Part shown: in pieces, positions 1-7,265 of the stretch | Layout: each line of letters opens with the position of its first letter | Position numbering within the stretch: position 1 is the first letter of the stretch | NCBI GenBank assembly: GCA_017407305.1 | Contig: JAFQWS010000055.1 | Coordinates: 1 to 29,557, forward strand | DNA from: Clostridia bacterium | Lineage (GTDB): Bacteria; Bacillota; Clostridia; Christensenellales; CAG-314 | DNA: 29,557 nucleotides | Direction of reading: 5' to 3' | Position numbers and translations under genes: made by a program | The notes under the pieces: generated by a model | Seen by the model: only the letters and a program-made list of their open reading frames with translations | Told to the model about the DNA's origin: nothing | Database searches by the model: none

Positions 1-708
1 AACTTTGTCTTGTGGTACGGAAGATGATCCGTGGAGAACGATCGGGAATCCGGGGATACGTCTTTCGATTTCTTCCAGGATGTCGAAACGTAATGGGGGA
101 GGAACGAGGATTCCGTCTGCATTACGGGTACATTGCTCCGGTTTGAATTTGTTTGCCCCGTGGGAAGTTCCGATGGAGATAGCCAATGAATCTACTCCAG
201 TTTTCTTTACGAAGTCTTCCACCAAGTCCGGGCTGGTGTAAACGCTGGCTGCGGCAACGACATCATCTTCAATTCCGGCCAGTACTCCAAGTTCACCTTC
301 TACGGTAACATCATATTTATGAGCATAGTCAACCACTTTTTTGGTTAATGCCACGTTCTCGTCATAAGGAAGGGCCGATCCATCAATCATAACAGAAGAG
401 AATCCCATTTCGATACAAGATACGCACAATTCGTACGTGTCGCCATGGTCGAGGTGAAGACAAATTGGAATATTGCATCCAAGTTCTTTGGCATATTCAA
501 CCGCACCTTGTGCCATGTAACGTAATATGGTTTGATTTGCATATTTACGGGCACCACTGGATACTTGTAAGATAACAGGAGATTTTGTTTCTGTTGCTGC
601 TTCGATGATACCTTGGATGATTTCCATGTTGTTGACGTTAAATGCGCCGACTGCATAACCACCTTCATAGGCTTTTTTGAACATTTCTTTACTTGTTACA
701 AGGGGCAT
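1..708 (-). CDS. fba: Class II fructose-1,6-bisphosphate aldolase (3' part beyond window)
   Basis: Glycolytic and gluconeogenic enzyme that cleaves fructose-1,6-bisphosphate to glyceraldehyde-3-phosphate and dihydroxyacetone phosphate in the cytoplasm. Reading from the ATG at 708-706 gives 236 residues without a stop, beginning MPLVTSKEMFKKAYEGGYAV. Class II (zinc) signatures are visible: HLDHGD at 85-90 (Asp87, metal ligand His88), VEGELG at 136-141, IGTSHGA with His183, and VLHGSSSV with His226. The family is about 310-330 residues, so roughly a quarter of the protein lies outside the window. The start is fixed by a GGAGGAATAAACT ribosome site directly upstream. It diverges from gap and shares its promoter region. 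Glycine codons are mostly GGA (10 of 19 by my count), whereas gap beside it uses essentially none, so a separate origin is possible. Family identity is secure. Confidence 0.96.
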   Translation of the reverse strand, partial: MPLVTSKEMFKKAYEGGYAVGAFNVNNMEIIQGIIEAATETKSPVILQVSSGARKYANQTILRYMAQGAVEYAKELGCNIPICLHLDHGDTYELCVSCIEMGFSSVMIDGSALPYDENVALTKKVVDYAHKYDVTVEGELGVLAGIEDDVVAAASVYTSPDLVEDFVKKTGVDSLAISIGTSHGANKFKPEQCTRNADGILVPPPLRFDILEEIERRIPGFPIVLHGSSSVPQDKV

Positions 709-755
709 AGTTTATTCCTCCAAAATTAGTTTAGTGTTTTAAACAGGCAACAAGG

Positions 756-783
756 AATACAATTTAGTTTAAATTGTTGTCAA
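756..783 (-). promoter_or_regulatory. Candidate sigma-A promoter for fba
   Basis: On the minus strand TTGACA lies at 783-778 and TGTATT at 761-756, with a 16-bp spacer. The -35 box is perfect and the -10 box matches 4 of 6 positions. The predicted start near 749 gives a leader of about 40 nt before the fba ATG. The -35 box overlaps that of the gap promoter on the other strand. Confidence 0.55.
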
Positions 784-805
784 AACCAAAGTGCCGTGCT
801 ATAAT
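777..805 (+). promoter_or_regulatory. Strong sigma-A promoter for gap
   Basis: TTGTCA at 777-782 and a perfect TATAAT at 800-805 are separated by 17 bp, and a TG one base upstream of the -10 makes it an extended -10 promoter. The predicted transcript start is near 812, which leaves a leader of about 87 nt before gap. No clear riboswitch fold was seen in that leader. Confidence 0.85.
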
Positions 806-898
806 ACTAAAGGTATTGTAACACAACTAAGTTTTTAAGTAAAGCAATATCAAATTATCAATTTATGTAATTTATTAACTTGGAGGTTAACAAATATT

Positions 899-1924
899 AT
901 GGCAAAGAAAAACGTAAGAGTAGCAATCAATGGCTTCGGTAGAATTGGCCGTTTGGCATTCAGACAAATGTTCGGCGCAGAAGGTTATGAAATCGTTGCA
1001 ATCAACGACTTGACAGAACCCAAAATGCTTGCACACTTGCTCAAATATGACAGCTGCCAAAAGAGATATGCTTTGTGCGACAAAGTTTCTTGCACAGAAC
1101 ACTCTATCATCGTTGATGGTCACGAAATCGAAATCTACAAAGAAAAAGATGCAATCAACCTTCCTTGGAAAGCACTTGACGTAGATATGGTTTTGGAATG
1201 CACAGGCTTCTACACAAAGAAAGAAAAAGCAGAAGCACACATTCAAGCTGGCGCAAAGAAAGTTATCATCTCCGCACCTGCAGGCAATGACCTTCCCACA
1301 GTTGTTTACGGTGTAAACGAAGGCATCTTGAAAGCAGAAGACACAGTTATCTCCGCAGCAAGCTGCACAACAAACTGCTTGGCACCCATGGCAAAAGCAC
1401 TCAACGACTATGCACCCATCCAAAGTGGTATCATGACAACAGTTCACGCATACACAGGCGACCAAATGGTTCTTGATGGTCCTCACCGCAAAGGCGACTT
1501 GAGACGTGCAAGAGCAGCAGCATGCAACATCGTTCCCAACAGCACAGGCGCAGCAAAAGCAATCGGTTTGGTTATCCCCGAATTGTCCGGCAAACTTATC
1601 GGTTCTGCACAAAGAGTTCCCGTTCCCACAGGCTCTTCCACAATTTTGATTGCAGTTGTCAAAGGCAAAGACATCACAAAAGAAAGCATCAATGCAGCAA
1701 TGAAAGCAGCATCCAACCCTGCATTTGGTTACACAGAAGAACCCCTTGTTTCCAGTGACATCATTGGTATCACAGAAGGTTCCTTGTTCGACGCAACACA
1801 AACAATGGTAGCAAAAATCGACGACGACACATACCAAGTACAAGTTGTTTCCTGGTATGACAACGAAAACAGCTACACATCCAACATGGTCAGAACAATC
1901 AAATACTTTGCAGAACTTGCATAA
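899..1924 (+). CDS. gap: Glyceraldehyde-3-phosphate dehydrogenase, type I
   Basis: Oxidises and phosphorylates glyceraldehyde-3-phosphate to 1,3-bisphosphoglycerate with NAD in cytoplasmic glycolysis. The protein has 341 residues, normal for the family. The N-terminal Rossmann motif INGFGRIGR is at 10-18, followed by AINDL at 34-38, where the Asp favours NAD over NADP. The catalytic block SAASCTTNCLAP gives Cys156, and TVHAYTGDQ gives His183. The C-terminal WYDNENSY block, a family signature, is present. The start is set by GGAGG at 882-886, 12 bases before the ATG. A strong promoter at 777-805 and a terminator at 1941-1977 make it a monocistronic unit, in line with a highly expressed glycolytic gene. 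Codon use is strongly biased (GGC/GGT, GCA, AAA), also suggesting high expression. Confidence 0.98.
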   Translation: MAKKNVRVAINGFGRIGRLAFRQMFGAEGYEIVAINDLTEPKMLAHLLKYDSCQKRYALCDKVSCTEHSIIVDGHEIEIYKEKDAINLPWKALDVDMVLECTGFYTKKEKAEAHIQAGAKKVIISAPAGNDLPTVVYGVNEGILKAEDTVISAASCTTNCLAPMAKALNDYAPIQSGIMTTVHAYTGDQMVLDGPHRKGDLRRARAAACNIVPNSTGAAKAIGLVIPELSGKLIGSAQRVPVPTGSSTILIAVVKGKDITKESINAAMKAASNPAFGYTEEPLVSSDIIGITEGSLFDATQTMVAKIDDDTYQVQVVSWYDNENSYTSNMVRTIKYFAELA

Positions 1925-1940
1925 TTAAATTTAAAAAATC

Positions 1941-1977
1941 ATACGGAAAACCCCAAGCGGTTTTCCGTATTTTTTTT
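1941..1977 (+). terminator. Rho-independent terminator of gap
   Basis: A 12-bp perfect stem (1941-1952 with 1959-1970) closes a 6-nt loop and is followed by a run of T to 1977. It is placed 17 nt after the gap stop codon. Confidence 0.95.
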
Positions 1978-2019
1978 GCAATTTTTGTCAACACTTAACA
2001 CAAAAAAAAGAGGTGCGAA

Positions 2020-4572
2020 GTGAGTCAAAAATTAGCAACTAAAAAACAACTGTTGGAGCAACTTGACAAAGTGTTGTCATCAAAGTGGGACAAGCAAAGA
2101 AAACTATCTTTACTTAGCGTGGAAAAGGCACTCAACAAAGTTTGTTTGACCGCTCCCAAGACGGAAAGACAACAACGCCTATTTCAACAATTTGACAATT
2201 TTGCCTATTTGTTTGAAAGAGTGTTGTCTGTTGTCAAAAACAAACCATTGCTTCCGGCTGACAAAAAGTCAACAAGGTTGGAAAGGCTTTGTCAAACAAT
2301 TGCTCAAATGACGGCGTTTTGTTTGTCGGCCGAACAATATCGTCAAATAAAGCTCTATTGTGCCAACGGATTGCTTTTGAAAAAAGAAGTGGAATTGTTT
2401 GACACGGTGTATGCCTTGGCAAAATGTCAATATTATGCTCAAAGTTATTTTGACAACAGCCACATAGGAAAGTTGGTGGAAGGTTTGACCTTTTCTCAAA
2501 CGCAAAAACGCAGTTGTTATGCAAAGTGCAACTACCTTTTTGACAACCTTGTCTATGGCGTGGATTGTTTGGGCGAAAGTGCAGTATATTGCAATGGCGA
2601 ACACGTCGTAAGTTTGTCGCAAAAAGTCTTTTACAAAAAGAAAAACGTTTTGGACAGTTTTGACGCCTCTTGCTTTGGCAAAAGAACGGCGCTTTTTTCT
2701 GGGGAAAACGACAACCTTTCTTATTCGGTGCAAAGAGTATTTCAAAATGGAGACTATTTCAACTGCAACGCACAAGCACACAAAGATGGCGAATATCAAT
2801 TTGTGTTGGACTTGTCATTGCCAAAGCATGGCGTAGTCTCTCATTTTGTGTTGCAACAATCACATTGTTTTTGTATTCAAAAAAAGTCAAAAACCACCTA
2901 CGTTGCAGTTAGCTTGTTGCAAGATGAAATGGAAGCAAAAGCCAACGTACTGCAACAAAAGTGCCCACTTGATGCACGAATTTGTCACAGTACAACCTTG
3001 TCAAAAGGACAAAAACACGCATTTTCATGGGCAGTCGTATATGCAGATACCGTTGGCGAATTGGCAGAGAAACTTCGTGAAACTACAAGGTACGGAGCAA
3101 CAAAATTGTGGCAAGGTTTTGACTCGTTGACACAAATTCAAGAGTTTAACTATATTCCTTTGTCCAACTACAACTGCTCCAACCTCAAAGAAATTGCGTT
3201 GTATGACAGCACTCGCAAATTTGATTGTCGTTTGGGAGAAGGCAACCTTGCCTTGCTTGTTGACAGCAAAAAGGGCGTTGCACCCCTTTTGAACGGATTT
3301 GTTTTTGGTACGTCAGGAATCAATTTGCTTTTTGTTGACAACTTTGGCAACGTAACCAATTGCATATGTGATGCTGAAGAAAAAGAAAATGCTGTTTGTT
3401 ATCGTCAAGGTTGCGTGGACGTAAAAATTAGTTGCAAAAAACAAATTGTTGTTCAAGCAACCTCTTCAAAGCAAGGAAAATTGTTGTTTTTCGTCAAGTT
3501 TGAAAACCTTTCCAAAGTGACAAAAGAGGGCAACGTTTTCCATATTCAAGACAAAGATAGAAACTATTCATTGATGGTGCAAGGTAAAATTTGCTCGTTT
3601 ACCACCAACTTGTTGGAGTGCAATCTCAACAAAATGCGTTTGAAAATGTCGGACAATCTTTCGCTTGGGCAAGGGCTTTGTTTGTGTTTGTCAAAGGATG
3701 CGACGATTCTTTTGGATGATTGCAAACAACAATCGTTTGCCACGTCCAACCCTTTGTTGAAAGAAAGCGTTTTGTCTACTTGTCTAAATTATCTCAACGA
3801 CAAAAACGCCTTTGAACTGCATCACAAATTGAAAAAACCGTCTGCGTTGACTTTGTCGGCAATTGCCTATACCAATCAGCAGTTTGTTTACGATTACGTA
3901 AAAAGCAACTTTACTCAAAGTTACGTCAAAGATTTCAAAAGTTTCTATTACAACAAAGAAGGACAATTGGTGCACCTTCAAGACAGATTGCTGTTGCCCT
4001 TGGGTGCAATTTATTACACAATGCTCACAGGTGACAAAAGTTTGTTTAGCAACGAATTTGATAGTTTTTGCAAAAGCGTCTTTTTCTTCAATGAAGAAGT
4101 GGGGCAAAACGTGGCAATAAAAGCACTTGCGCTCAAAAAGTATGCCGAAACCTTTTCCAAAGACAAGGTGAGAATTTTGTCGCTTTATGCAAGATTGAAA
4201 GAACAAATTCAAAAGGACGAAAACCTTTTCGAGTTTGCACAGGCAATTGGTGCTGTGGAAATGGAGCAACCATCCAAAGAAAAGTTGAGAGCTTTGTTTG
4301 TCAAACACAATGCAAAGGGCAGTTTTTACTACGTTTCGCAGTTGGAAAATTTGTATGGCTTTTCTCTTGTTTGTGACAAGTTATCCTTTGTGCCTCAAGG
4401 CAAAGAGCAAAAGTTGGAAAGTTTGTCACTAAACTACAAAGGTAAAAAATTCGCCACGCAATTTGCCAAAGGAGATAACAACAAAATGGTGCTCAACGGA
4501 ATAACTTATTTTCAAAGTGTTGACGCCACCCAAGTAAAAAAGGTAAACAACAGCCTCACCATACAATATTGA
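2020..4572 (+). CDS. Large protein of unknown function, 850 residues
   Basis: I do not recognise this gene with confidence. The GTG start at 2020 follows an AAGAGGTG ribosome site at 2008-2015. No signal peptide or membrane segment is visible, so it is probably cytoplasmic. The first 150 or so residues are rich in Leu, Lys and Gln and look helical; the middle (about 180-590) looks like repeated beta strands with many Cys and Asn; a helical part follows (about 590-770). The last 70 residues (LSFVPQG, then LESLSLNYKGKKF and MVLNG) faintly resemble the C-terminal cap of glycoside phosphorylases of the GH94/GH65 type, but I see no catalytic motif, so that link is speculative. Codon style matches the neighbours, so it is a resident gene. 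No good promoter lies between the gap terminator and its start; a TTGTCA at about 1986 has no matching -10. A strong terminator follows. Confidence 0.8.
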   Translation: MSQKLATKKQLLEQLDKVLSSKWDKQRKLSLLSVEKALNKVCLTAPKTERQQRLFQQFDNFAYLFERVLSVVKNKPLLPADKKSTRLERLCQTIAQMTAFCLSAEQYRQIKLYCANGLLLKKEVELFDTVYALAKCQYYAQSYFDNSHIGKLVEGLTFSQTQKRSCYAKCNYLFDNLVYGVDCLGESAVYCNGEHVVSLSQKVFYKKKNVLDSFDASCFGKRTALFSGENDNLSYSVQRVFQNGDYFNCNAQAHKDGEYQFVLDLSLPKHGVVSHFVLQQSHCFCIQKKSKTTYVAVSLLQDEMEAKANVLQQKCPLDARICHSTTLSKGQKHAFSWAVVYADTVGELAEKLRETTRYGATKLWQGFDSLTQIQEFNYIPLSNYNCSNLKEIALYDSTRKFDCRLGEGNLALLVDSKKGVAPLLNGFVFGTSGINLLFVDNFGNVTNCICDAEEKENAVCYRQGCVDVKISCKKQIVVQATSSKQGKLLFFVKFENLSKVTKEGNVFHIQDKDRNYSLMVQGKICSFTTNLLECNLNKMRLKMSDNLSLGQGLCLCLSKDATILLDDCKQQSFATSNPLLKESVLSTCLNYLNDKNAFELHHKLKKPSALTLSAIAYTNQQFVYDYVKSNFTQSYVKDFKSFYYNKEGQLVHLQDRLLLPLGAIYYTMLTGDKSLFSNEFDSFCKSVFFFNEEVGQNVAIKALALKKYAETFSKDKVRILSLYARLKEQIQKDENLFEFAQAIGAVEMEQPSKEKLRALFVKHNAKGSFYYVSQLENLYGFSLVCDKLSFVPQGKEQKLESLSLNYKGKKFATQFAKGDNNKMVLNGITYFQSVDATQVKKVNNSLTIQY

Positions 4573-4573
4573 C

Positions 4574-4605
4574 AAAACTCCACGCTTGTCGTGGAGTTTT
4601 CTTTT
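4574..4605 (+). terminator. Rho-independent terminator after the 850-residue protein
   Basis: An 11-bp perfect stem (4574-4584 with 4590-4600) closes a 5-nt loop and ends in TTTTCTTTTT. It begins 1 nt after the stop codon and isolates the upstream gene from the metallophosphoesterase. Confidence 0.93.
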
Positions 4606-4663
4606 TCAAAGAACCTTTCCCAAAAAAGCAATAAAAAAATGTTTAAAAAAGGGCAAAAGCAAG

Positions 4664-4692
4664 TTGCTATTTTTGGTCAATGTGTTTATAAT
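4664..4692 (+). promoter_or_regulatory. Sigma-A promoter directly against the start codon
   Basis: TTGCTA at 4664-4669 and a perfect TATAAT at 4687-4692 are spaced by 17 bp. Only 8 nt separate the -10 box from the ATG at 4701, so transcription should start at about 4699-4701 and give a leaderless or near-leaderless mRNA. Confidence 0.75.
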
Positions 4693-4700
4693 TAAACGGT

Positions 4701-5435
4701 ATGGATTTTGTAAAGATTGGCATTTTTTCAGACGTTCACGGCAACTTGGAAGCACTCAAAAAAGTGTTTGAAGTGTTTGAAAATGAAGGTTGCAGTGAAA
4801 TATTCAATCTTGGAGACACTGTCAGTTTGGGTGGATACTCAAAACAGTGTTTGGATTTTGTGTTGTCAAAGAAAAATTGCACAAACCTTTTGGGCAATCA
4901 CGACAAAGACTACGTGGACAACACCTATCAACAAAAACCATTGTCTCACACGACAACAGCGCACAAATTGGCAGTTTTTGATCAACTTGGTGATGACTAT
5001 CGCCAAAAAGTCAGCCAATTTAAGTTGTACGTGGAAAAAGACTACTTTGGACTGAAAGTTGCCTTTATGCATTATGCATTGACGGGAAACCCCGATTGGC
5101 CTTTTCAAAATTTGGCAACAACACCATCTGGCGAACAATTTGACCAAATGTTTAAATTTTGTCCTTGCGACCTTATTTTCTTTGGTCACAAGCACGAATT
5201 GTGCAACGTAGTGGGCAAAACGACAAAGGTTTACTGTGACGTTGGCAGTGCAGGTTGTCATCCCAGAGACACCGCCGAATGCGTTGTGTTGACAATTTTT
5301 GAAAACAAAGGTTATCAACTTTCACGCGTGGCAGTGCCTTACGACCGATTGGACAACTTAAAGCAAATGCAAAGATTAAATATGCCTGATTCAGAATATC
5401 TTTTCGATTTTTACTACAATCGCAAAGACGTTTAA
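4701..5435 (+). CDS. Calcineurin-like metallophosphoesterase
   Basis: A cytoplasmic two-metal phosphoesterase of 244 residues, related to the YfcE/diadenosine-tetraphosphatase group; the substrate cannot be read from the sequence. Motifs run in the family order: FSDVHGN with Asp11 and His13, LGDTVS with Asp39, LLGNHD with Asn66 and His67, MHYALTG, and FGHKHE with His163 and His165. The N-terminus begins directly with the first beta strand (MDFVKIGIFSDVHGN), so no later start is possible without losing metal ligands. There is no Shine-Dalgarno site before the ATG, and a promoter ends 8 nt upstream, so translation is probably leaderless. The DUF1846 gene starts 27 nt downstream and is likely co-transcribed. 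Confidence 0.92.
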   Translation: MDFVKIGIFSDVHGNLEALKKVFEVFENEGCSEIFNLGDTVSLGGYSKQCLDFVLSKKNCTNLLGNHDKDYVDNTYQQKPLSHTTTAHKLAVFDQLGDDYRQKVSQFKLYVEKDYFGLKVAFMHYALTGNPDWPFQNLATTPSGEQFDQMFKFCPCDLIFFGHKHELCNVVGKTTKVYCDVGSAGCHPRDTAECVVLTIFENKGYQLSRVAVPYDRLDNLKQMQRLNMPDSEYLFDFYYNRKDV

Positions 5436-5462
5436 CAAAAGCAACACGAAGGGGAGGACGCA

Positions 5463-6950
5463 ATGAAATTAGGTTTTGATAGCAACAAATACAAATTGTT
5501 GCAATCTCAAAAAATTCAAGAACGTATTGATTATTTTGGTGGCAAACTTTATTTGGAGTTTGGTGGCAAATTGCTTGACGACTATCACGCAAGCCGAGTT
5601 TTACCCGGTTTTTTGCCCGACAGCAAAATTCAAATGTTGGCTCAAATGAAAGATTCTGCCGAAATCGTCGTTGTTGTCAGTGCAAAAGACATCACTGCCA
5701 ACAAACTTAGAAGCGACCTTGGCATCACCTATCAAGAAGACGTTTTGAGAATTATCGACCTTGTTCAAGGATATGGCTTGTACGTATCCAGCGTTGTTAT
5801 CTCCCACTTCCAACCGGACAACGAACCGGTCAACCACTACCTCAAACGTCTTGAAAAGTTGGGTATGCCCGTTTACAAACACTACTATATCAAAGGCTAT
5901 CCCACAGACGTGGAAAAAATCGTTTCCGAAGACGGCTACGGCAAAAACGACTACATCAAAACAACCCGTCCATTGGTTGTCGTTACTGCACCTGGTCCCG
6001 GTTCGGGCAAAATGGCAACTTGTTTGTCGCAACTTTATCACGATTACAAACATGGCATCAAAGCTGGTTATGCAAAGTTCGAAACCTTCCCCATCTGGAA
6101 CTTGTCACTCAACCACTTGGTGAACGTTGCATATGAAGCAGCAACGGCCGATTTGAGAGACGTCAACATCATTGACCCTTGGCATTATCAAGCCTATGGC
6201 AAAACGGCAATCAACTACAATCGTGACGTAGAAATTTTCCCTGTATTAAATCACTTGTTCAAACAACTTATGGGGGGCGAATCTCCTTACAAATCTCCCA
6301 CCGATATGGGCGTAAATATGGTTGGTTTTTGCATCAGTGACGACCAAGTATGTCAAGAAGCAGCAAAGCACGAAATCGTCAGACGTTACTACAAAGCAGT
6401 GGTGGCACAAAGACGTGGCGCAGACAACGAAGGTGAGTTGGAAAAAATCAATTTGATTATGCACAACTTCTCCATTGGCAAGTTGGATTTGCCCGTTGCT
6501 CGCGTTGCCAACGAATATCGCAACAAAGCAGGCGTATCTGCAGCAGCCATTGAACTTCCCGATGGAACAATCGTCACAGGCAAAAAATCCGATTTGATTG
6601 GTTGTGCCTCGGCAGTATTGCTCAACGCATTGAAAAAATTGGCAGGAGTGGACGACTCTGCAAAACTTATTCCACCCACGGCATTTGAACCTATTCAACA
6701 ACTTAAAACAAGATTTTTGGGCAGTTTCAACCCTCGTTTGCACACAGACGAGTGCTTGATTGCTCTTTCTATGACAGCATTGGACGATCCTACGGCACAA
6801 AAGGTTATTGAACAACTTCCCAAATTGAAAGGTTGCCAAGTTCATACAACCGACATCCTTTCGCCCGTTGATGAAAAAGTGTTTAGAAAATTGGGAATGT
6901 ATCTTACAAGCGAACCCAATTACAGCACGAAAAAACTTTATCACAACTAA
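5463..6950 (+). CDS. DUF1846 family protein
   Basis: The 495-residue protein matches the DUF1846 family from memory in both length and landmarks (KLYLEFGGKL near the N-terminus, LPGFLPDSKI, DDYHASRV, and a glycine-rich P-loop-like APGPGSGK at 176-183). The family is conserved in Bacillota and Actinobacteria. It has been solved structurally but, as far as I recall, has no settled enzymatic role; a nucleotide- or phosphate-binding function is suggested by the P-loop-like segment. The start is fixed by GGGGAGG, 7 nt before the ATG. It lies 27 nt after the metallophosphoesterase and probably shares its promoter, which could link the two in nucleotide metabolism (inference only). A strong terminator follows. 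Confidence 0.9.
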   Translation: MKLGFDSNKYKLLQSQKIQERIDYFGGKLYLEFGGKLLDDYHASRVLPGFLPDSKIQMLAQMKDSAEIVVVVSAKDITANKLRSDLGITYQEDVLRIIDLVQGYGLYVSSVVISHFQPDNEPVNHYLKRLEKLGMPVYKHYYIKGYPTDVEKIVSEDGYGKNDYIKTTRPLVVVTAPGPGSGKMATCLSQLYHDYKHGIKAGYAKFETFPIWNLSLNHLVNVAYEAATADLRDVNIIDPWHYQAYGKTAINYNRDVEIFPVLNHLFKQLMGGESPYKSPTDMGVNMVGFCISDDQVCQEAAKHEIVRRYYKAVVAQRRGADNEGELEKINLIMHNFSIGKLDLPVARVANEYRNKAGVSAAAIELPDGTIVTGKKSDLIGCASAVLLNALKKLAGVDDSAKLIPPTAFEPIQQLKTRFLGSFNPRLHTDECLIALSMTALDDPTAQKVIEQLPKLKGCQVHTTDILSPVDEKVFRKLGMYLTSEPNYSTKKLYHN

Positions 6951-6955
6951 TAAGT

Positions 6956-6989
6956 AAAACACGCACAAAAAAAAGTGCGTGTTTTTTTT
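6956..6989 (+). terminator. Rho-independent terminator of the phosphoesterase-DUF1846 unit
   Basis: An 11-bp stem (6956-6966 with 6975-6985) encloses a loop of eight A and runs into a T tract ending at 6989. It starts 6 nt after the stop codon. Confidence 0.93.
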
Positions 6990-7008
6990 GAAAAGAGAAC
7001 TTGTTTGT

Positions 7009-7037
7009 TTGACAAGTTCGCTAAAGCAGTTTATACT
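7009..7037 (+). promoter_or_regulatory. Consensus promoter of the ABC importer operon
   Basis: A perfect TTGACA at 7009-7014 and TATACT at 7032-7037 have a 17-bp spacer. Transcription should start near 7044, giving a leader of about 220 nt before the binding-protein gene. That leader holds the attenuator described below. Confidence 0.88.
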
Positions 7038-7074
7038 CTATGCATAAATCCCAAAAGGGTTTGGACGGTTAGCT

Positions 7075-7140
7075 ATGAAAACAATTATCAGCATTTCTTT
7101 TGCATACTACTACTTTTATTACAGCATCATCACGTTGTAA
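7075..7140 (+). CDS. Tyrosine-rich leader peptide of an attenuator
   Basis: A 21-codon reading frame starting MKTIISISFAYYYFYYS and ending at TAA 7138-7140. Codons 11-16 (7105-7122) are TAC TAC TAC TTT TAT TAC, that is five Tyr and one Phe in a row. A weak ribosome site (GGACGG, 7063-7068) lies 6 nt upstream. The peptide sits between a strong promoter and an intrinsic terminator, with pairing segments placed exactly as in the pheL, trpL and hisL leaders of Proteobacteria. Its role would be to sense charged tRNA-Tyr: a ribosome stalled on the Tyr codons allows antitermination, and one that reaches the stop codon causes termination. Role inferred from layout and base pairing. Confidence 0.85.
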   Translation: MKTIISISFAYYYFYYSIITL

Positions 7141-7158
7141 TATTTCTTTGTTGTAGTA
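7105..7158 (+). promoter_or_regulatory. Attenuator 1:2 (protector) helix
   Basis: The first Tyr codons TACTAC (7105-7110) are complementary to GTAGTA (7153-7158), with a second helix inside (ATTACA 7118-7123 with TGTAAT 7136-7141). In this form segment 2 is held away from the terminator, so transcription would stop when the leader is not being translated. Confidence 0.65.
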
Positions 7159-7202
7159 AATTTGTTTTCAATTTTAATTAAAATTAATGGTACCGCAACA
7201 AA
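7147..7202 (+). promoter_or_regulatory. Attenuator 2:3 (antiterminator) helix
   Basis: TTTGTTGTAGTA (7147-7158) can pair with TACCGCAACAAA (7191-7202) over 12 positions with 11 pairs (one G-U) and a single A-C mismatch. Segment 3 is the left arm of the terminator, so this pairing and the terminator exclude each other. A ribosome stalled at 7105-7122 leaves segment 2 free. A ribosome at the stop codon (7138-7140) would cover part of it. Confidence 0.75.
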
Positions 7203-7224
7203 AGAGTGTTGTGGTATTTTTTTT
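7189..7224 (+). terminator. Attenuator 3:4 terminator
   Basis: The stem GGTACCGCAACA (7189-7200) pairs with TGTTGTGGTATT (7207-7218) around the loop AAAGAG, counting three G-U pairs, and the T run extends to 7224. It lies in the leader, 41 nt before the downstream ATG, so it must be conditional for the operon to be expressed. Confidence 0.9.
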
Positions 7225-7265
7225 ATTTCAACCTCTTTTGTTAGAAATATTCGGAGGAAAAAATC

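Noticed and set aside
887..1843. 318-residue minus-strand reading frame opposite gap
   Set aside because: Extremely Cys-rich and lying fully inside the GAPDH gene; it is the antisense reflection of biased codons.
6975..7181. 68-codon plus-strand reading frame across the importer leader
   Set aside because: It begins in the terminator and runs through the promoter and the leader peptide in another frame, with no ribosome site.
7180..7224. TGGTACCGC before a terminator, resembling a T-box core
   Set aside because: The 9-nt core matches UGGNACCGC, but the preceding AGGG is absent. The motif is the left arm of the terminator itself, whereas in T-boxes it pairs in a separate antiterminator upstream of the terminator stem. 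The leader is also short, without a recognisable stem I, and a Tyr-rich reading frame explains it better.
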